A DNA stretch of 64,000 nucleotides. It comes from Streptomyces sp. NL15-2K. Its GTDB lineage: Bacteria > Actinomycetota > Actinomycetes > Streptomycetales > Streptomycetaceae. The notes below the pieces were generated by a model. That model searched no databases and was not told where the DNA came from. It saw only the letters and a program-made list of their open reading frames with translations. The position numbers and the translations under genes were made by a program. The stretch is taken from positions 3,081,501-3,145,500 of the forward strand of contig NZ_CP130630.1 in the NCBI RefSeq assembly GCF_030551255.1, in the 5' to 3' direction. This document shows, piece after piece, positions 59,544 to 64,000 of the stretch. Positions within the stretch are counted from its first letter, which is position 1; each line of letters begins with the position of its first letter.

Positions 59544-60822
59544 GTGTCGTCGCAACACGTGGTTGTGTTGATCAGGCGGTGAGCAGTTTATGCAGGCGCT
59601 CGGCTGGGGTTTCCCGGCCGAGCGTTTTGCGTGGGCGGCCGTTCAGCTCGGCGGCGACGGCGTCGAGGTGCTCGCGGGTGTGGACGGCGAGGTCGGTGCC
59701 CTTGGGGAAGTACTGCCGGAGCAGGCCGTTGGTGTTCTCGTTCGAGCCGCGCTGCCAGGGGCTGGCCGGATCGCAGAAGTAGACCGGGACGTCGGTGGCG
59801 ATGGTGAACGCGCCGTGGCTGCCCATTTCCGAGCCCTGGTCCCACGTCAGGGACCGTCGCAGGTGGGACGGCAGGGTCCGGACCGTGGTGACCAGCGCGT
59901 CGCGAACGCTCTCGGCGCCGTGGTCGCCGGGCAGATGCAGGAGCATGACGTAGCGGGTGGCCCGCTCGACCAGGGTACCGATCGCCGACTTTCCGTCCTT
60001 GCCGATGATGAGATCGCCCTCCCAGTGCCCGGGGACCGCCCGGTCCTCGGCTTCGGCCGGACGCTCGCTGATCATGACCATCGGGGTGGCGAACCGGGGC
60101 CGGCGCTGCTGGGCCTGGCGGCGAGGTCTGCGCCGGGCGCGTCCGGTGCGCAGGGCGCGGGCCAGTTCGCGGCGCAGCTCACCCCGGCCCTGGACGTAGA
60201 GGGCCTGGTAGACCGTCTCGTGGACCACGTGCATCTCCGGCCGCTGGGGAAACCGTGCCCGCAGAGCCTGACAGATCTGCTCCGGGCTCCACCGTAGGTC
60301 CAGGTGGTCCTGGATGAAGTTGCGCAGCTGCGGGTTCTGGCCGATCTTCCCGGGCTTCGGACGGGGCCGGCGGGCATCGGCACGGGCCTGGGCCGCGTGC
60401 GGGCGGTACTGGCCGCCCGTCGGGTGACGGTTGCGGCGGATCTCCCGGCTGACCGTCGACGGGCTGCGGCCCAGCTCCGCGGCTATCGCCCGCACGGTCG
60501 CCTTCTCCCGCAGCCGGTCGGCGATGTGAATGCGGTCTTCCTCGCGCAGGTACCGGGACGGCCCGCAGGGCGCTGCCACCGCGTTGATCGGTGGCAGCGC
60601 CTTCCGGTTACCGTATGCCTGACGACCGTTGCGCCACTTCTGGCCGGTCCGGCGGTCGATCCCGACGATCCGGCACGCTTCCCGGTTGCTCACACCCTGC
60701 TGCATGAGCCGGGAGTATGCCTCCCGCTCCCTGGCGAGCTTCTTCCTGCCCTGAGGCCTCTCCCGGTCCTTACGGATCTCGAAGTCCATCGCACCCCTTG
60801 AACTGGGGTGTTGCAACGACTC
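59544..60822. mobile_element. IS30-family insertion sequence
   Basis: A 1279-bp element with imperfect 15-bp terminal inverted repeats (GTGTCGTCGCAACAC at 59544 and the complement of 60808-60822, 13 of 15 matching). CTAG flanks both ends (59540-59543 and 60823-60826), a probable target duplication or part of a palindromic target. It holds one transposase gene filling almost its whole length. The intact gene and good ends suggest a recent, possibly still mobile, insertion. Confidence 0.88.
59572..60789 (-). CDS. IS30-family transposase
   Basis: A 405-residue DDE transposase. The N-terminal HTH parts are SRLMQQGVSNREACRIVGID and IRAIAAELGRSPSTVSREIR-like sequence (VRAIAAELGRSPSTVSREI). The catalytic triad lies in GHWEGDLIIGKD (Asp), SLTWDQGSEMG (Asp) and WQRGSNENTNGLLRQYFPKG (Glu), the signature of the family. 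ATG 60789 with AGGGG five bases upstream; a TTG at 60816 is an alternative. Complete and unbroken, with normal host-like GC content. Confidence 0.95.
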   Translation of the reverse strand: MDFEIRKDRERPQGRKKLAREREAYSRLMQQGVSNREACRIVGIDRRTGQKWRNGRQAYGNRKALPPINAVAAPCGPSRYLREEDRIHIADRLREKATVRAIAAELGRSPSTVSREIRRNRHPTGGQYRPHAAQARADARRPRPKPGKIGQNPQLRNFIQDHLDLRWSPEQICQALRARFPQRPEMHVVHETVYQALYVQGRGELRRELARALRTGRARRRPRRQAQQRRPRFATPMVMISERPAEAEDRAVPGHWEGDLIIGKDGKSAIGTLVERATRYVMLLHLPGDHGAESVRDALVTTVRTLPSHLRRSLTWDQGSEMGSHGAFTIATDVPVYFCDPASPWQRGSNENTNGLLRQYFPKGTDLAVHTREHLDAVAAELNGRPRKTLGRETPAERLHKLLTA

Positions 60823-60926
60823 CTAGAACCCAAGAGGACGGTGGGCGCCCCCTCGCGTGTGTCATGGGTGCGTCCAAGCAGTGAGAGAAGGTCCACCGGG
60901 AGGAGCGCGTCTGCTTCAATGGGGGC

Positions 60927-61049
60927 ATGGCCAGCTTCCAGAAGATCTCCGCGACGGGTCGCCGTGACCTCGAGCCCTTCTGGCCCTCCCGTCAGCACCA
61001 CGACTTCGACCGGGAGTGTTGTCGCGCGGTGAACGCGCCGGCCCTCTAA
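60927..61049 (+). CDS. 40-residue ORF between the IS and glnRII
   Basis: ATG 60927 to TAA 61047-61049 encodes a 40-residue peptide with a Cys pair near the end (FDRECCRAVNAPAL) and FWPSRQHHD in the middle. The frame is closed upstream by a TGA at 60882. The ribosome site is poor: GGAGGAG is 20 bases upstream, and GGGGG is only one base away. A TAA stop is rare in this genome. It precedes the regulator gene by 80 bases, so it could be a leader peptide or a small conserved protein. Unproven. Confidence 0.45.
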   Translation: MASFQKISATGRRDLEPFWPSRQHHDFDRECCRAVNAPAL

Positions 61050-61129
61050 AGCCACTCCTCGGCCTTCGGCCGGCGCGCAACGACGTACGTCCCCTGACGA
61101 ACCTCTCGCGCGAAAAGAGCTGACCCCTC

Positions 61130-61696
61130 ATGGCGACCACTCGCTCCCTCCCCTCCACCGCACCCCTGAACGCCCCCGCCCGGCACCGGCTGCGGGCCGT
61201 CGACCGGGACGAGGTGGTGAACGTCGCGGACTTCCTGCCGCCGGGCGCCACCTTGCTGCCCGCGCCCCCGCACACCCTGCCCACCCTGCCGGGCCGGCCG
61301 CCGATGGTCGGGTACCTGGTGCTGGTCCCGGCCGACCAGCAGCCGCCGTTCGCGCCGCCGGCGGTGCCCGAGCGGCCGGAGACGGGTGCCGGGGCCGCCG
61401 ACGACCCGCTCGTGCGGGTCGACACCGCGCAGCGCACCGCCGAGGTCGACGGGCGCGAACTCGACCTCACCTACCTGGAGTTCGAGCTGCTCGCCCACCT
61501 CGTCACCCACCCCTACCGGGTGTACAGCCGCGACCAGTTGGTCACCACGGTGTGGGGGTACGGACATGTGGGCGACGGCCGTACCGTCGACGTCCACATC
61601 GCCCGCCTGCGCCGCAAGCTGGGCGCCGAGCACCGGAAGGCGATCCAGACCGTACGCCGGGTCGGGTACAAGTACGCGCCGCCGACGGGGCGTTGA
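61130..61696 (+). CDS. glnR2: GlnRII-like winged-helix regulator
   Basis: A 188-residue protein with an OmpR/GlnR-type winged helix at about 95-185 (LDLTYLEFELLAHLVTHPYR, then DGRTVDVHIARLRRKLG). The N-terminal half has no phospho-acceptor receiver sequence (a Pro-rich segment LLPAPPHTLPTLPGRPP), so it is an atypical regulator. In S. coelicolor the gene next to glnII encodes GlnRII, which binds the glnA and glnII promoters; position and size agree. ATG 61130. Expression could be altered by the upstream IS. Confidence 0.8.
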   Translation: MATTRSLPSTAPLNAPARHRLRAVDRDEVVNVADFLPPGATLLPAPPHTLPTLPGRPPMVGYLVLVPADQQPPFAPPAVPERPETGAGAADDPLVRVDTAQRTAEVDGRELDLTYLEFELLAHLVTHPYRVYSRDQLVTTVWGYGHVGDGRTVDVHIARLRRKLGAEHRKAIQTVRRVGYKYAPPTGR

Positions 61697-61756
61697 CCCT
61701 CTGCCGACGGCAGAATCCCGTTCCGTGCCGCCGTCCGGGCGGGCAGAGTCACCGGC

Positions 61757-62833
61757 ATGAGACTTCTGCTGCTGGGTGGGACCGAGTTCGTGGGACGGGC
61801 CGTCGCCGAGGCGGCCCTCGGGCGCGGCTGGGAGGTGACCGTCTTCCACCGGGGACGGCACGCGCCGCCCGCCGGTGTGCGGTCGCTGCACGGAGACCGC
61901 ACCGCGCCCGACGGGCTCGCCGCCCTCGCGGAGGGGGAATGGGACGCCGTCGTCGACACCTGGTCGGCGGCGCCCCGCGCCGTACGGGACACGGCGCGGC
62001 TGCTGCGGGGCCGCGCCGGGCGGTACGTGTACGTGTCGAGCAGCTCGGTGTACGAGTGGCCCCGGCCCGCCGGATACGACGAGGACGCGCCCCTGGTGGA
62101 GGGCGCCCTGGCCGGCGCCGAGCAGACCGACTACGCCCGGGACAAGCGGGGCGGCGAGCTGGCCGCCGTGGAGGCCTTCGGCGCGGACCGTTCGCTGCTC
62201 GTGCGGGCCGGGCTGATCCTCGGGCCGTACGAGAACGTCGGGCGGCTGCCGTGGTGGCTGGGCAGGATGGCCCGCGGTGGGCCCGTCCTGGCGCCCGGCC
62301 CACGCGACCTGCCCCTCCAATACGTCGATGTCCGTGACCTCGCCGCGTGGATCCTCGGTGCGGTGGAGCGGGAGTTGAGCGGACCGTACAACCTCATCAG
62401 CCCGCGGGGGCACGCCACCATGGGCACCCTGCTCGACGCCTGCGTGCGCGCCACCGGCGGTCCGGCCGAGCTGCGGTGGACCGACCCGGACGTGATCCTT
62501 GAGGCGGGCATCGAGCCGTGGGTCCAGCTGCCGGTGTGGGTACCGCCGGACAGCGACCTGCACGACGCCCTGCACACCGCGGACGTCTCCCGCGCGCTGG
62601 CGACGGGACTGGACTGCCGGCCCGTCGCCGACACCGTGACCGATACCTGGAAGTGGCTGAAGGGCATCGGCGGTACGGCCCCACAGCGGCCGGACCGGAC
62701 GGCCAAGGGCCTCGATCCGGAGGTGGAGGCGAAGGTGCTGGCGAGCGGCGGAGGTGTACCTGGCACCACCCCCCTGATCCGGAGTCCAAACCCCGTGCCC
62801 CCCACCGCCCCCTCGGCGAGACTGACGCCATGA
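61757..62833 (+). CDS. NAD-dependent epimerase/dehydratase
   Basis: A 358-residue extended short-chain dehydrogenase. The dinucleotide motif is LLLGGTEFVGRAVAEAAL. YVSSSSVYEWP and TDYARDKRGGELAAVEAF contain the Ser and the Tyr-x-x-x-Lys catalytic residues. A conserved aromatic TWKWLKGIGG follows near the end, then a long Pro-rich tail. Substrate unknown. ATG 61757. Its stop overlaps the start of the kinase gene by four bases (ATGA at 62830). Confidence 0.87.
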   Translation: MRLLLLGGTEFVGRAVAEAALGRGWEVTVFHRGRHAPPAGVRSLHGDRTAPDGLAALAEGEWDAVVDTWSAAPRAVRDTARLLRGRAGRYVYVSSSSVYEWPRPAGYDEDAPLVEGALAGAEQTDYARDKRGGELAAVEAFGADRSLLVRAGLILGPYENVGRLPWWLGRMARGGPVLAPGPRDLPLQYVDVRDLAAWILGAVERELSGPYNLISPRGHATMGTLLDACVRATGGPAELRWTDPDVILEAGIEPWVQLPVWVPPDSDLHDALHTADVSRALATGLDCRPVADTVTDTWKWLKGIGGTAPQRPDRTAKGLDPEVEAKVLASGGGVPGTTPLIRSPNPVPPTAPSARLTP

Positions 62834-64000
62834 CGACCATCGAGACGAAGAGCGGCAGCGGTTCCACCAGGGTGCGGGGGGTAGGGCTCGCGGCGGTACG
62901 AGGGCTCGGGCTGGCGCTGGTGTTATTGCCGGGGACGGTGCTCTGTTTCACGCTCTCCCTGGTGTCCATGGCGTTGATACCGATCGGGATCGGGCTCGTG
63001 ACCACGCCGTGGGTGCTGGCCGGAGTGCGGGCGTTCGCGGACTGGCGGCGAGTGCTGGCCGCGCAGTGGTGCGGAGTGAAGATCCCCACGGCCTACCGGC
63101 CGATCCCCGAGGACGCCAATCCGTGGACGCGTACGTTCGCGCTGCTGCGCGACCCGGCGACCTGGCGGGATCTGAGGTGGCTGCCGGTCGACATGACGGC
63201 GGGCTTCCTCACCGCGCTGCTGCCGGCCCTGCTGTTGTTCTACCCGCTGGAGGGGTTCGCGCTCGCGGCCGGGCTGTGGCGGGTCTTCCCCGACGGGTAC
63301 TGGTACGGGTTCGTGCCGGTGACCGGGCAGGCCTCCGCGCTGGCCGCCGGCGCCCTGGGCCTGGTCATCGTCTTCTTCGCCCACTTCCTCACCCCGCGGC
63401 TGCTGGAGGGCCACTTCCGCCTCACCCGGGCCGTCCTCACCGCCGGCCAGGGCGAACTGGCCGAGCGGGTGCGGGTGCTGACCGAGACCCGGCGGGACGC
63501 CGTGGACACCTCCGCCGCCGAACTGCGGCGCATCGAGCGGGACCTGCACGACGGGGCGCAGGCCCGGCTGGTCGCCATGGGCATGGACCTCGGCACCATC
63601 GAGGTGCTCCTCGACAAGGATCCCGAGCAGGCCAGGCGGCTGCTCGCACAGGCCCGTCAGTCCTCCGTGGACGCCCTGACCGAGCTGCGGGAACTCGTCC
63701 GCGGCATCCATCCGCCGGTGCTCGCCGAGCGCGGACTGGGCGACGCCGTCAAGGCGTTGGCGCTGCGGCTGCCGGTGGCCACGGAGGTGAACGTGGAGCT
63801 GTCCGGCCGGGCGGAGGCGCCGGTGGAGTCGGCCGCGTACTTCGCCGTCAGCGAGGTGCTGACCAACGCGGTCAAGCACGGACACGCCGACCGGATCTGG
63901 ATCGACCTGCACCACGCCGAAGAAGGCGGCGGCATGCTGCGGATCTCGGTCACCGACAACGGCAAGGGCGGCGCGGTGATCGGGGCAGGTTCGGGCCTGG
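62830..64000 (+). CDS. NarL-type sensor histidine kinase, 3' end outside window
   Basis: At least 390 residues. The N-terminal part is a membrane sensor domain with several helices (GLALVLLPGTVLCFTLSLVS, AFADWRRVLAAQ, and a second pair near 125-190). The dimer domain has the phospho-acceptor His in IERDLHDGAQARLVAMGMDL (near 239), and the ATPase domain has YFAVSEVLTNAVKHGHADR and SVTDNGKGGAVIG. ATG 62830 overlaps the epimerase stop. A partner response regulator is expected beyond 64000. Signal unknown. Confidence 0.92.
   Translation, partial: MTTIETKSGSGSTRVRGVGLAAVRGLGLALVLLPGTVLCFTLSLVSMALIPIGIGLVTTPWVLAGVRAFADWRRVLAAQWCGVKIPTAYRPIPEDANPWTRTFALLRDPATWRDLRWLPVDMTAGFLTALLPALLLFYPLEGFALAAGLWRVFPDGYWYGFVPVTGQASALAAGALGLVIVFFAHFLTPRLLEGHFRLTRAVLTAGQGELAERVRVLTETRRDAVDTSAAELRRIERDLHDGAQARLVAMGMDLGTIEVLLDKDPEQARRLLAQARQSSVDALTELRELVRGIHPPVLAERGLGDAVKALALRLPVATEVNVELSGRAEAPVESAAYFAVSEVLTNAVKHGHADRIWIDLHHAEEGGGMLRISVTDNGKGGAVIGAGSGL

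Larger units (their letters stand above)
59513..60855 (+). terminator. glnII terminator stem split by an insertion sequence
   Basis: CGAGGGGGCGCCCACC (59513-59528) and GGTGGGCGCCCCCTCG (60840-60855) are perfect 16-bp complements. Without the insertion they would form a hairpin with a loop of about 30 bases centred on TTCTAGAA, 18 bases after the glnII stop. They are now 1.3 kb apart. Confidence 0.8.

Overview
The window is chromosomal DNA of a high-GC actinomycete, almost certainly a Streptomyces. Codon third positions are very GC-rich, GTG starts are common, and the backbone (cox, nadA, pspA, cobTS, pepA, lpd-sucB-aceE, lipBA, glnA, glnII, glnRII-like) follows the order I recall from the S. 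coelicolor chromosome core. Two GC-rich interspersed repeats familiar from Streptomyces also occur. No rRNA, tRNA, CRISPR or phage genes were seen.

Layout. 1-5.4 kb: ctaC-ctaD (cytochrome oxidase, minus strand, ctaD cut by the window edge), a cysteine desulfurase-TusA fusion and a PfkB (adenosine) kinase. 5.5-9.6 kb: a large membrane-anchored protein, a 201-bp fold-back repeat, erpA and nadA. 9.6-15.2 kb: a decayed Ser/Thr-kinase fragment, an RND efflux pump and a two-component system. 15.3-19.5 kb: pspAA-pspA, a DUF3043 protein coupled to a methyltransferase, and a lipoprotein HtrA-like protease. 19.7-24.5 kb: cobU (with an extra degenerate hydrolase domain), cobT and cobS for the last steps of cobalamin assembly, mixed with a methyltransferase and a membrane protein. 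24.8-34.4 kb: pepA, lpd, sucB/aceF, a GntR regulator and aceE. Together they supply E1, E2 and E3 of pyruvate dehydrogenase. 34.5-43.3 kb: WYL regulator, DUF4240, amidase, MarP-like protease, GNAT, epimerase, FAD oxidoreductase and a TPR regulator. 43.6-47.6 kb: lipB and lipA (lipoic acid, which the E2 protein needs) and small membrane proteins. 47.8-51.5 kb: glnA, then htpX-pspAB. 51.8-55.4 kb: a probable accessory block with a telomere-associated protein gene (tap) and a terminal protein gene (tpg), plus two small genes. 55.6-64 kb: ArsC-like protein, a secreted protein, a MarR/hydrolase pair, glnII, an IS30-family insertion, a glnRII-like regulator, an epimerase and a sensor kinase cut by the right edge.

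The genes that work together are PDH/lipoate (lpd, sucB, aceE, lipB, lipA), nitrogen assimilation (glnA and glnII, both behind candidate GlnR sites, and glnRII) and envelope stress (pspA/pspAA, htpX/pspAB, HtrA-like and MarP-like proteases).

The most unusual items are: the tap-tpg pair far from any visible telomere; an IS30 element sitting in the loop of the glnII terminator and splitting its stem across 1.3 kb; a 74-bp fold-back whose mismatches are almost all G-U in plus-strand RNA; a 42-bp repeat carried in the same frame inside two unrelated proteins; and several tandem duplications that start at or next to stop codons. All function calls come from reading the sequence. No database search was run.
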